Shown here one piece after another: positions 45,232-56,882 of a DNA stretch of 64,000 nucleotides. Positions within the stretch are counted from its first letter, which is position 1. The number at the start of each line of letters is the position of its first letter. The stretch is from contig WEDG01006654.1 in NCBI GenBank assembly GCA_017591395.1, positions 1 to 64,000 of the forward strand, read 5' to 3'. The notes beneath the pieces are model-generated. The model was given only the letters and a program-made list of their open reading frames with translations. It was not told the origin of the DNA and made no database searches. The stretch is from Schistocephalus solidus (taxonomy: Eukaryota > Platyhelminthes > Cestoda > Diphyllobothriidea > Diphyllobothriidae). Both the position numbers and the translations under genes were made by a program.

Positions 45232-47903
45232 GTAAGACTTATTATTTAATTGTTCACACCTGAATGGAGAGTGAAGGCTAGTTCACAGCGTAAAGGATAA
45301 ATAATGAAGCCTTTGTTGATGACTCGCACTTTACTTATACAACAGAAAAATAATGACTTTGTAACGACGTGTATTTTGGTAGGACTAAACATCGAGAGTC
45401 GTGGACGGCAGTAAAGAAGCTCAGTATTGCTTCGGTCATTAGACCTGTCCCTGAACAAACTAAATGTTTGAAATTTTCTTAAATTTTGAACCACCTTCGT
45501 TTCTTGCAACATAACTCTTGTTTTTGAGAGACAGCCCATTGAATCCACCATTAAATTAGAAATGAAGGGACATGGTTTTAATTCAAGTCACCTATTTTGC
45601 AATTTGAAGGCCATGAAAACCATTAAGACTAACATTGAAAGGTGGACGTTTACCTGCGAACGCTTGCATTTTTATCAATCAAGTTTAGATTTTTCACTTA
45701 TTCTCAGCCAAGATGTCAACACATTGCCACTTACAACGAAACAGCTTTTGGTCACTTTAAAAATACCTTGGATTAAACTACATCTGAAGTAAATTGTACT
45801 TCTATTTTCGTATACTTACAACACTGCATTATCATTCACAATGCAAGCTAGATTCCTGAAAAATGAAGAAGCTTAATTATGATGAGACAATAAAATTCTA
45901 AGGGTTGTGTAAAAGACATTATTTAAAACAATTTTAAAGGTTTTTGAAAATTTTCTCAATGCCATGTTATAAAACCTTGCGCAATACAGCATGTATAGTC
46001 GGATTTCTCTGGTCCAATTATATGTCGAGTCAACGGGCCTATTTAAATCGTACCATCGGTTGCGCAGGGCGATAATGCTGTGCGTTTTTATTTCGTGCAA
46101 CATGTAAGTGCGAATTTAGCTATAAAAGTTAAAACATAACTAAAATTTCGTATAAGCAAATCAATTAAACCTATTGGATAAAGGCAATTAGGATTACAGG
46201 CCTATCTAAATGGCTCGCTCCCATTGAATACAGGGCTGTCTTGGAAGTTACTTGTTACACACTTTCTCTTTATGCGAGAATATATTTGAAACTTTCTGCC
46301 AAGCATTGGAGAGCAAAACCATCTCCATGTTCTAATTGTTTTGGGGAAAGTCAACTGCAAAGTATATTCTGACTGTCTGTGAGGCAGAATACAACAGCTT
46401 TATAAAACTTTAACTTTTCGTCTTACATTGATTCACAAAATGCATTGAGATTCGTGTAAATGACTTAAAAACAAGTATTTTTCATTGTGTATTGAAGTAA
46501 ACACCTCTGTCCAATGCTGTTACGTTTGCACCACTATTCCTTTTAATAGCAATGTTCTCAAAGGCGCTTCCAAAATCACATTGAATGTTGTAACTGCATA
46601 ATGCTAATCGCTTTTCTTCAGTAAAAAGAGTAAAAAATCACAGTGGTTTAAACTGATTAACAGTATTTCCATTTTTTTACTGGCAATTGTTATCTGCGTA
46701 TTCTATTACTTGCCGCTCTATGGTTTTTGATAGAGCAGATCTTGCGAGTTCCGTTAGCGTTCGGTGATAGTTCATGAACGACGTTGTCCCTAACGTTAGG
46801 TCCTAACTTTAGAAAGCACAGACGTGTATTAAGCGAGCTCGACTGGTTGTATTTTAATTCAGGTTATTTATCATGTAAGAGGTTAAACATCATTTGACGT
46901 ATGATATTTGCACTAAGAGAAGATAATCTGTTTTATCAATTATCGTTGGTTGTTTTAAATACGCTTGCGGAAGCGATTGTGGAATATGACAATTTAAGGT
47001 AGTTGACCACAGTCAGCAAATAATAAAAACGTTTGAAAGATAGTACTGACAGACAGGTTTTACTGGCTCCAGTTACATAGAAAAAATGAGGTTTACACAT
47101 TTTTCAATCATTTGGTTAATTGTTGTTCTGTTTCTGAAGATAAAAATCCATCTAGTAAAGGAGATACGGTTTTATAACACGTCTCACCCTTTAAAAGTTT
47201 TGCACTTATTCAACATTTTTGTTTGACATTCATGATGAAAACTACCAGTAGAAACGTTTTAAACGTAGAATTTTGAGGAATTTACCCAAAACATTGAATA
47301 TTTAAGGGATCCATTCTGAAGTGATAACTTCTAAAGTTTTTAGGAATGTTATGGCTACTCTGTTTCACTAATATCTAAAAGAAATAGCTTAAGTTTGCTT
47401 TCGACTTAATTAGTGCGCGCGTGGTCAGAATGTGATCCTTTAACTAATGTCTAATTTGAGCAGAACAGAAACGGAAAACAATTCCGGTAGATAGTTTCTA
47501 GCCCAGAGAGCTCTTTCAGATACTTAAAACAAGAATTTGTATGTTGTACTGTTTGTAATCGTGTCAATGTGTAAATACTCAAAATCTACACGCTTGGACG
47601 AGATCATCAAATTTAAAATCAGAAGAGAAGTGAGTTTCATAATAATTTACAGAAAATCAGTATCCAGGAGACAGCTGTAAGGAGCTCGGCTTTTTTTAAT
47701 TTAATTAAATTTAGACCAGTGGATTTGAATGCGTACCAAAACACATAAAATCTTAAGTTCTGATGAAAAAAACTATTCATTTATTTTTTCAACAAACTGC
47801 TTCTAGCATGTTTTATTCATTTTATACAAGAAATCTCATCAAAGAAAATGTATAATTAAAGTTTTATCAGGTACAATGTTCTACCTCTTTTCAAATATTG
47901 CAG
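45232..47903. other. AT-rich stretch, nothing recognised
   Basis: No exon, repeat or RNA gene that I can support. Confidence 0.5.
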
Positions 47904-47995
47904 GCGGAGTGGCCCCATTATCTTGGGGTTCGTCGGTAGTCACTGCTACTCATGGTCCATCACCCATTTTACATTTTGAAACTCAACATAAAGAG
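47904..47995 (+). CDS. Candidate internal exon, unrecognised gene
   Basis: Flanked by CAAATATTGCAG and GAG|GTAAGA. Encodes GVAPLSWGSSVVTATHGPSP and ILHFETQHKE. Enters with one base carried over and leaves in phase 0, which fits the candidate at 50413. GC content is higher than its flanks. No family recognised. Confidence 0.4.
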
Positions 47996-50412
47996 GTAAG
48001 AAGGACCATTTTATGTCTTCAAATTTTATATTCTGCGGAAATCAATTATTTTAGTTTATTTATTTTTCGAACAGAAAAGGCGTCGTGTGTGGCTGGCTGT
48101 CTTAAGTGTTGCGAGTTTAGCGATAATGCAAGCGGGTCTCGTTAAGTAAGAGGTGCAGATCCTAACATCATAGTTCAACACCCCACTGACAGCAGACAGG
48201 ATAATTGCGCTGGGTCATAAACGGTGCAAAATAGATAATAATAGATAAATAGATAATACATACTAGGTCGCATCCTGAGTGTATCTAGCCGATTGCTTAA
48301 TATATTTTCCTGACAATGATTGTAGATGGGCACTTAATGACGAGTTATAGCAAATACTTCAATGTATGCCTCTAGTCTCACTGGCAAGCCCGTTAGCAAC
48401 AACCCATTGGCTAGTATATTAAGGCCGAAATATGCTCGTGAAACGGCCCTTACTATACTAGTGGCCACCCACCTACTCTACTGGCTCGAGAGAGTGAGTG
48501 CCGAGGCATGACTAGGCACGTAAGTTAGAGAAAAGATCAGTGTATGTCAACATACAATTGTCACTTCTCCCGATGGAAATCAACACGGCGACAAGACTGT
48601 GGCGTAATGTATAAAGCAGTGGTCTTCTAACCAACTGGGTGTGGTTTCGAGCTTAAGGTCAATCAACATCCGGATATGAATAACTGATGAAGGCTTATAA
48701 TTAGAAAATTTATATTTTTGGCTGTTTTATCCTTGTCGATAGTTTGGTTTACGGAAAACGAATTATAAACTGTGTTCCAGTGCCGTATGTTTCCAGGCGA
48801 TTCTTGTGAAAAGGGTTTGAAAAACTGGTCACCTAGAACCTCAGCCACGCAATAAACCTCTGTTGGTTAATGGATCCTCTTCTTATTTGCATTATTCTGT
48901 TGATTATTATTCTTATTCTGACTAAGCTAATTGTTGTGTTGACGGTCAAGCCTAAGTAGTTAAAAATTCTTCATTCTCCTTTGAATCAACTTGCTTAACT
49001 CTTCATTCAATTTTTCGGCATTTGCCGGCTTCTAATGAGTACGCTTTCATTGTCGTGGACGTGTACACTAAAATAAACCTCAAGTTCTGTTGCGTTAGTC
49101 TTTAACCAATAAGGAAAATTGTATAAATGATTTCTTTTAGACTAAGGTCATCGTAAGGCAGTCAGATCGTCCGCGCATTGGCGGTTTTTTAAAAAGGTTT
49201 CATCTTATTTCTTTTCTTTTTCATTTACCTGATACGGCTATTTATGACTTTTGTATTAACTCTAAAAAAGGTAATTTACACTATTCCTGCACCATTTATA
49301 AAAAACATGGTTCGATTTTGTGACGTTTTCATGGAAGAAGTGTTCACGATTCCGAAAATACCAGGTTTCGCTTACTCTTAAATCTTTTGATTTCTTCCGG
49401 TGCAATTTTTGTGAATATCAATTTTACCCACAGTGAATAAACGGCTTTATGCTTAAAAAGTTGTGTTCTTTCAGGATTAACCGGCATTGTCTATTACACA
49501 ACCAAAAGGACGTTAGCTTAACATCGTCATGTTCTGGAGGGTTGCGTTAATTTAAAGCAAATATTCTGCCCAAACTTCTTTATGTTGGGTTTTGCCATAA
49601 AGGAAAGGAATGGAAAACATCATTTCCGGGTTTTAGTCTACATTCAAACATGAATTTAATGGGACAGTTTAAATGGAATGACACAACTGAGCCGTTTGGG
49701 ATTATTTTATATAGAGATCAGGCATTTATTTCAGCATAAAACTAAAATTTGTTAACAATAAAGCTACATTCGCGTAAAGTTTGTCGTCTGCTTTTATGCA
49801 AAAGGACATTTTATAAACGAACCTTTAGTTGCTTAAGTGTATTTGCAGTAAATAAATTTATTTGGTTTGCCTCATCCACCTACAGTTCACAAAAACTCTG
49901 AGATTTATAATGCTTAATTTTATTATAAATATACGCTGTGTAGTTACACAATGAAATATTTAAAAAATGCATACTGTAGCAAATTCACGACAAATGAGGT
50001 AACTGTTAAAAATCAGTTGATATGAATTACTAATCCCGTAAATAAGTTACTCACTGCCTGTTGAAATTTCTCTGTATTCATAGTTATCCATCATTGTCTG
50101 CAATATATCCCTTTGGATATAAATAAAAAAATGCGTTTTTGATCAGTTTGAAGGCAATTTAATCTATAAAGTAAATATAGCCAAGTATCGCACCCTCTAT
50201 TTTGTGATCTCCTACACTAAAAATGTTGTCCACCTTTAGAAAACGTCAACCCTAGGATGACATTTATTCCGGTATTACTTGAAATAGATCTTGAAGCACT
50301 TTGCCACGTGGCAAACTTCAGATTTTCTAATATTATTTTATAAACATTCTGTATTTTATAAATATGAAGTGCTATTCAACGGCACACTAATACGTGCCAT
50401 TTTTCTTTTTAG
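47996..50412. other. AT-rich stretch with a tRNA-like fragment
   Basis: GTGGCGTAATGTATAAAGC with GGTTTCGAGC at 48600-48655 looks like a decayed SINE head. Otherwise nothing recognised; would be one long intron if the flanking candidate exons are real. Confidence 0.4.
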
Positions 50413-50506
50413 AACGTATGGCTTGACGGAGAGCGTGTTAAAATCATAAATGATGCGTGTTATGTAAAGGAAGTCGAAGTAGGAAGACCGTGTTATATTA
50501 CAAAAA
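50413..50506 (+). CDS. Candidate internal exon, unrecognised gene
   Basis: Acceptor TTTTCTTTTTAG, donor A|GTACGC. Encodes NVWLDGERVKIINDACYVKE and VEVGRPCYITK, clearly protein-like in an AT-rich setting. Enters in phase 0, compatible with the exon at 47904-47995. Leaves with one base. No family recognised. Confidence 0.45.
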
Positions 50507-51182
50507 GTACGCAGCCTTTGCATTTTTATTTATGTTGCCTTCTTTAAATCAAAACATTTACAAGTTTTTTTTATTACGAGAATGACACTGGTTATCAATA
50601 ACTGGAACACTATGCAGATACATTTAAAATAATTGAAACTAGAAAACTCAAGTTTAGCACTGATTTAAGCTTATTATTTTTGTAGTTTGAGATCATTGCG
50701 CAAACATAGTATAGCCTGCAGTGTTTGGAAAATGTCCCTAGAAAACTGGGTTGTAAAATATTCAAACAAAGAGTGAGGAGTGTAGAATTACGCGTTAATT
50801 TGCTTTTTCACACAACTAAAGATTATCCGTTCATGCGTTTAGATTTTTCTACATTAGGTTCTGCATTGTGTCATTTTTATAAGTTGATTTTTTTTCGCTC
50901 CCAAGACTAGTTAAGCAAAACTTACCATTGCAAAATGAATAAGCACGTGCAGTCACAATAACATTCCAAGGATTTGGACGCTTAAATTTACCACCCTCCT
51001 TAAGAGACTATGAGATTTCATCAGAAGTAAAAACCACAGCTGCACCACTATAAAGGGAAATATATTTTTATCTGAGCAAAAAAAACAATGGGCGATTTTG
51101 CTCAGCAACAGTTACACCAGCAGCATTTTTTCTATCTCTTCTTTCTTACACTTTTGGAGCAATTGTAAATGCAGAGTCAAAG

Positions 51183-51291
51183 AGAACGAAGAGGAATTTA
51201 ACTCAATGCCTGACAAAACTTTGCAACCTGTCTACGCCTGCAACACCCGTCTCATGAGCGCACAGATTCTCAGTGTTTTACAAAAGAAAGT
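51183..51291 (+). CDS. Candidate internal exon, boundaries unsure
   Basis: Open stretch ENEEEFNSMPDKTLQPVYAC, NTRLMSAQILSVLQKK before a GTGGGT donor. A good pyrimidine tract and ATGCAG lie just upstream (about 51166), but the frame-compatible acceptor is the weaker CAAAG at about 51182. Confidence 0.3.
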
Positions 51292-51843
51292 GGGTCACTT
51301 GATTGCGAGTATTATATTAAGAAGGAATAGCTATAATTTTCTTACATCCTCGGACTTTTGGGTTATTATGTGAGCGAACTGTATCCCAATACAAACCTTT
51401 CTATTGTTGGGATAGTTTTAATGCCACCACATTCGTTCTTGTGTGGTATATGTTAAACGATGGTCGGATTGTGGGCATTCTAATCACCTTGATGTTCTAC
51501 CTGCTATGCCATGTTACTTTAATGCATCCGAACTACGTGGACACGTTCATAGCAGCTAAGTCAGGTGGTACAAATCAACGTCAGTCACGCACACCATGTC
51601 TCGTATACTCATCGCTTCCTCCTTGCCCCTAAAGAATGGTTCCTGTACTTATACAACCGCTCAGTCTAATGAAATTATTATCCAAATGATGAAAAAAGGA
51701 CCATATTTGTAACTAGAATATTAAACTTGCGAGCTTTAGCCTTTAGGAAGTACGTTGAATTTATAACATTTGCTTTTCAGCCTAAAATTCATCTTTGCGA
51801 TATTTCATCATATTATGCATAATCAAGCTCATCTACCTTTCAG

Positions 51844-51990
51844 TTTCTACTGGAGTTGCAACGAAAATCAAAATTTCGTCTGTGACTAAACACAAGGCGT
51901 TAATGCTGCATGAGTACTGCACATTCTTTGCACCACATTGCGTATTTCCGAAACCAACTGTAGGTAATAGAACATTCTTTACCAACAAAT
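51844..51990 (+). CDS. Candidate internal exon, unrecognised gene
   Basis: Acceptor CTACCTTTCAG. Encodes STGVATKIKISSVTKHKALM and LHEYCTFFAPHCVFPKPT. The good donor GTAGGT at 51960 leaves phase 0, which does not fit the next exon. A weaker GTGTGG donor at 51991 would fit. Confidence 0.35.
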
Positions 51991-52111
51991 GTGTGGTAAA
52001 CCGAATATGGTCTTTATAAAAGCGAAGCATAGTGTAATTATAAATATTTAGCCAACCATATAGTGTTACCAGTTTACACGTGACAATTAAATTCCAACGT
52101 TATTGTTTCAG

Positions 52112-52215
52112 GTGAATGTATTCCAGAAGCTTCGTTACCCTTGTCCAGGTTTATGAAGGGATTTAACGAGGTGAACTTAACGTTTGCAGCGTTAATTGAT
52201 CCACGTTCATATCAT
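52112..52215 (+). CDS. Candidate internal exon, unrecognised gene
   Basis: Acceptor TATTGTTTCAG, donor CAT|GTACGT. Encodes ECIPEASLPLSRFMKGFNEV and NLTFAALIDPRSYH. Enters needing one base, leaves phase 0. Close to the previous candidate, same strand. Function unknown. Confidence 0.4.
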
Positions 52216-54021
52216 GTACGTTTATTTTAATTAGTCTGTTAATTATCAAATTTGAAATTTTAGCCATGTTTAATGCATTTAGAAAGTATAAATTTTGGGC
52301 AAATTGATTCATTACACATCGTAGTCTGTAGAAATGCATTAAATGGGCTGAGTTATTTATTTTTAATGTGCCAAAACAACCAAATTAAGTTTATTTTGTA
52401 AATCATTCTTTGAAATATCTTATGAGAAGGCTCTTGTTTCATAACGTTTAATGATAGTCAAGGGGCTACCATGACTCTTACGTTTTTATTCTACTATGGT
52501 CTACCACCTCAAATTTTTGAAAGCCGTTTACAAACATTTACATTCAAAAATGAGAATGGAGGAGCATATGTGCATGAGGATTCTATAACTGCACCAATAT
52601 TTTGGGAATATTTCTTTATGATCGGAACGGCAATTTAAATAACTTACTTTAAACGCAGAGAAAACATTAAACTAAATGAATGGTGGAACAATTAAACAGA
52701 AAAAACTGATAAGGCTACATACACGTTTTACCTGGATGCTATTGCACAACTCATTATCCTTAGATTTTATTTTTCGTCATGTTGATATGCTCAGTTTGTT
52801 TTTATCTGCATCTAAAGTCAAACTACTTATACTTTTTTTTTTAGCTATTACTAGAAGACAGCACTGACATAATCTGCGAGTGGAAAAATACAAAGCATAG
52901 TTTATGGAAACCGATCATTTTGTCGTAAGTTTACCTGATAAAGGTGGCAAATTTATACTTGAGTAAGGCAACCATGAGAATAAAGTTTCACAATTTTACT
53001 TTTGAAATCAAATAATACAGTAACAATGTTTAAAAAAGGTGGACAATGGTTAGCCAGAGTGTGTTTTACAAACTATGTTAGTTCATAATAGCAGCAATGC
53101 TTGGGGATTGATGTGAGGTGTGGTCCATTATAAATATAGAAATTGCTTCGTCCAAAGTTAAATCCACCCGTATTTTAAGTAGTCTTAAGAAATCATTAAA
53201 GGAAAAATGTAAGAATGGCTTGCATAGTCACCTCAACCGGGCATTGGATTATAAAATTGGCTAAAATACATGTTGCTTTGCCCTAAATTCTCGGAAAAAT
53301 ATGTCGCACTGTTAAAATGAGTGTATGAGTTAAGTTTATTATTAGTTTAATCTTGAGGTGAAGGTCAGAGCTTGGAGTAAATTCATGAAAATGGTAATGG
53401 TTTTGGTTAATACCGTGTCTATTGTTTGGTTAAGTTTTAAGTTAGGGCAAAGGTTTGATTATAGTGAAAGGTAGGTTAAATGTTAAGTAATGTGTTTGCG
53501 TTAAGGCATGGAAACATTTTTTTCTCCTCAAATTGAAAGGTAAGGCCACGTTTCTTATGCGCGTGGGGTTGTTTCTATTCTCTTGTTCCATTTACGTGAC
53601 CATAAAAGGCATCAGTAAAAGTTAAATCCTGGGACAATTGTTACGCATAAATGCCTGTAAAATGAACGAATAATTAATAGAAGTGCTTCGCAAAAAATGT
53701 CCAAACACCTTTGTCATAAACTGGACCTCAGAGTAGCGAAAACATTTAAGAGGCATGTTAACTCACAGGCGAAATTCCACTAAATTAAACAGATTGTTTT
53801 GCATGCAATCTTTAAAACTGATGATCTTCAACATCAGAAAATAAATCGGTTTTAGCTCTTTTTTAATCAAATAACACGTGTTAGTCATCATGATGTATCA
53901 TACGCATATAACGCTCTATCTTTATAATATCGCAAAGGATACTAATGTTTTCTGAACACTCAATAAGTTTTAATATTTCTTGCTTTGCGTAAAGAATTGA
54001 CGCTTCAAAATAATAAAACAG
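52216..54021. other. AT-rich stretch, one short open frame
   Basis: An ATG-started frame of 55 codons at 52471-52638 (FYYGLPPQIFESRLQ) has somewhat protein-like content but no clear acceptor. At 53.33-53.52 kb there is a TTAGG/GGTTAA-flavoured stretch. Nothing else. Confidence 0.4.
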
Positions 54022-54132
54022 AAGTCTGGTTTAATGGACAATTTTACAAAGAAAACAAAATGAGGAATACTTACATATTTCGGAACGAAATATATAACTT
54101 TATTTCAATTTCCGTCGACTGGATGCAGACAG
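54022..54132 (+). CDS. Candidate internal exon, unrecognised gene
   Basis: Acceptor AATAAAACAG (poor pyrimidine tract), donor CAG|GTAAGC. Encodes VWFNGQFYKENKMRNTYIFR and NEIYNFISISVDWMQT. Alternating hydrophobic pattern suggests beta strands. Family not recognised. Confidence 0.4.
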
Positions 54133-54534
54133 GTAAGCCTTATTGTCTCTAAACGGATAATAATTCACCTAAATAAAAACGGTGGTGATTAAAACTTGAT
54201 TGGAATTTAATGATTTCAAAGCAGAACGTATTCTTCTTTACTGAAATTTGTGTGCAAAATCCAAATTTGCCCTTCAAATATCTGCAAATGGCGAACACAC
54301 GTCAATCATAAACTACTGCGTTGTCACAGTTGAGAAATCGGTTCTAACTGTTTCTTTGTCAAAATTAAGATTATGAATGCACTTATGGAGTAAACTAATA
54401 ATAACGTGTAAAAACGATTTATTAAAATTAACTATGCAAGCAGGCAAAGAGAACGTATAAATAAATATACTTATATATGAAGCGCCCCACTACCATTGTT
54501 AGACATATATTTATAGATATATATAAATATATAT

Positions 54535-55300
54535 GGCACAGATATTTTGCCATACTTCCGACATAGTTACTAACTAAAAGCTCAGACACGTGTTTTACCG
54601 ATGTTTCTGCTGCTGCATGACACAGCAACGAAGGGTTCGGCTACACAGTGGTTCCCCTAGATTCTCTATGCGGTTTCGGGTATATAGACTCCAGTGAACA
54701 ATCAAGAAAATAATATCTGAAATTATTCAGTGCAGGACACGGAGTCAGATGATTCAGTCATGACTATTTAGGGTCAGACCCAACATTTCAATGAACATTT
54801 GGGTCGATGACAATCAACCACTGTGAAAATACCACGTTATGCTCATTCTACGAAAAAGTAGTAATACAAGTAGTATAAATCTTATATGGCACAGAACTTA
54901 TACCGTACTTTCAACATAGGTACTAGCTTTGAGCTCAGACACGGGTTTTAAACGATGTTTCTGCTGTTTCCTTACGCAGCAACGAAATGTTTGGATACTC
55001 AGTGGATACTCACCCCTAGTGTTCTCTTTGCCGTTTCTAATGTATGGAATCCAGAGAATAATCAAGGAAATATTTTCTGAAAATATTAAGTGCAGGACAT
55101 AGAGTCAGATGATTCAGACATTACTTTTTGGGAGCAGACCAAACATTTCAATGAACATTTGGGTCGAAGAAAATCAACCGCTGTAAAATTACCACGTAAT
55201 GCCCTTTCTACAAACAGGTTGTACTCCAAGTAGTATGAATCTTATAAGGCGCAGATATAATGACGCACTTTCGACATAGGAAATAGCTAAAAGCCCCTAA
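54535..55300 (+). repeat. 355-bp repeat, two direct copies plus a start
   Basis: The anchor GGCACAG/GGCGCAG after CTTATATGG recurs at 54535, 54888 and 55248 (353 and 360 bp). Copies share CAGACACG, a GTTTCTGCTG stretch, CAGCAACGAA, the CATATAGA/CTCCAG region, AAGTGCAGGACA, ATTTCAATGAACATTTGGGT and CAACCACTGT. No coding potential. Confidence 0.85.
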
Positions 55301-55304
55301 AAAA

Positions 55305-55660
55305 GTCATGTCAAATAGTCGAATTACATGTCCTGCACTTATTAATTTCTTAAATTATTTTCTTGATTATTATCTGGAGTTCATATACCAGACGCCGCAT
55401 AGAGAACGCTTGATGACCCACTGGGTAGCCGAATCCCTCGTTGCTGCGTCTCAAAGCAGCAGAAACATTGGCGAAAAATGTGTCTTAGCTTTGAACTTGT
55501 TCCTTTGTCAGAAGTACAGTATAATATATGCGCCATATAAGATTTATACAACTTGTACTACTACTTGTTATTAGAATGGGCATTACGTGGTTATTCCACA
55601 GTTGTTTATTGTTGAAGACCCAAATTGTCATTGACATTTCGTGTCTCTCCCTAAAAAGGC
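55305..55660 (-). repeat. 355-bp repeat, inverted copy 1
   Basis: Reverse complement of the repeat at 54.5 kb, recognisable by ATGTCCTGCACTT, CGTTGCTGCGT, AGCAGAAACAT and GGGCATTACGTGG. With the direct copies it forms a large imperfect palindrome centred near 55.3 kb. Confidence 0.8.
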
Positions 55661-55669
55661 ATGTCCGAA

Positions 55670-56130
55670 ATTAGCTGACGCCATTTCCTACAGAGCTGAG
55701 TAGTAGTGCCTTTCCGTGATACACGGGCCGCAGATGGTCTTGATGGTTTTAAAACGGTTTTTTATTTCACGCGGTACGCATACCCCTGAATTTATAAACA
55801 TTTCCGATCATCCAGGCAACCTACATCTTCTGCAGCCGTTGTTGTACAAGGCGGTGGTATCTAAATAAGACTGCTTTGGTGGCATCAGTCCTTTGGTCCA
55901 TATAGAATTTGTGTAATACATTCTTCCCCGCGAGTAAGTTGCTGATGTTGGCGTCATTGTCATCAAACCAGTCCTGATTTTGACGGCAGGCGTTTCTGAG
56001 GAATACGAGGGCTGCGGAGTGGATAAGATTTCGCAGTTTGCACCATCGTGTTTCCACGGTGGCGTTATTATCTGGAGCATGCAGAATCTCCGGTTTCGCG
56101 GTTATTTGGTTGCTGAAAGCAAAATAATGA
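55670..56130 (-). pseudogene. LINE fragment (same family as 33.7-36.1 kb), pre-RT region
   Basis: On the minus strand: CRQNQDWFDDNDANISNLLA, GKNVLHKFYMDQRTDATKAV and YHRLVQQRLQKM, followed after frame changes by AWMIGN and KPF/NHQ pieces. This is the region between endonuclease and RT of the flatworm LINE whose 3' end carries zinc fingers. It sits between two inverted copies of the 355-bp repeat, so it probably inserted into that array. Confidence 0.85.
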
Positions 56131-56227
56131 GCAGGAAAATTAAAAAAAAGTATTCCACTTACCTTGCGGCCACTAACCTTGGGATCTTCGTTGGGGGTTC
56201 CAACATATCACCTGTAGTACGCTAAGA

Positions 56228-56592
56228 AATCATGACCCAATCACCTGACTCCATGTCCTGCGCTTAAAAAAATTTAAAATCTTTTTCCCCGATTATTCTC
56301 TGGACTCCATATTCCAGAAACCGCATAGAGAACGCCGGAGGATGCAAAGAGTATCCGAACCCCTCAATGCTGCGTCAAGAAGCATCAAAAACATCAGTGA
56401 AGCACCTGTCTGGGCTTTTATCTAGTACTTTTGTCGGAAGAACGGTATAATATATGTGCTATATAAGATTCATACTACTTGTAGTACTACTTGTGTGTAG
56501 AATGGGCATTACGTGGTTCTTCCACAGTGGTTGATTGTCTTCGACTAAAATTTTTTTATTGAAATTTCGTTTCTGACCCTTAAAAGTAATGT
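56228..56592 (-). repeat. 355-bp repeat, inverted copy 2
   Basis: Same family: CATGTCCTGCGCTT, ATTCTCTGGACTCCATAT, CGCATAGAGAACGC, CGGTATAATATATGTGC, GGGCATTACGTGG. Confidence 0.8.
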
Positions 56593-56815
56593 CTGAATCA
56601 TCTGACACCATGTCCTGAACGTAATTATTTCAGAAATTATTTCTTTGATTATTCTCTGAATTCTATATGCCAGAAACCACAAAGAGAACCCTGAGGGACT
56701 TACTGAGGAGCCAAACTCTTCGTTGCTGCGTCACGCAGTAGCAAACCCATCGGCGAAACACGTGTATTTGCTTTAAGCTCGTCCCTTTTTCGAAAGAACG
56801 GTATAATATATCTGC

Positions 56816-56820
<5 letters not shown>
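56593..56820 (-). repeat. 355-bp repeat, inverted copy 3, cut by the satellite insertion
   Basis: Matches the family up to CGGTATAATATATCTGCC, where other copies continue to the CTATATAAGAT stretch. Here a (TA)n tract and the 233-bp array begin instead, marking the insertion point. Confidence 0.8.

Positions 56821-56877
<57 letters not shown>
56818..56877. repeat. (TA)n microsatellite
   Basis: Pure TA run of about 60 bases abutting the first unit of the 233-bp array. Confidence 0.98.

Positions 56878-56878
<1 letters not shown>

Positions 56879-56882
<4 letters not shown>

Noticed and set aside
52471..52638. 55-codon ATG-started frame as a gene
   Set aside because: Protein-like in places but without splice or promoter context; length is within chance for AT-rich DNA.
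53819..53850. CTGATGA followed by GAAAA as another hammerhead
   Set aside because: The segment between does not form a stem and there is no stem I or III.
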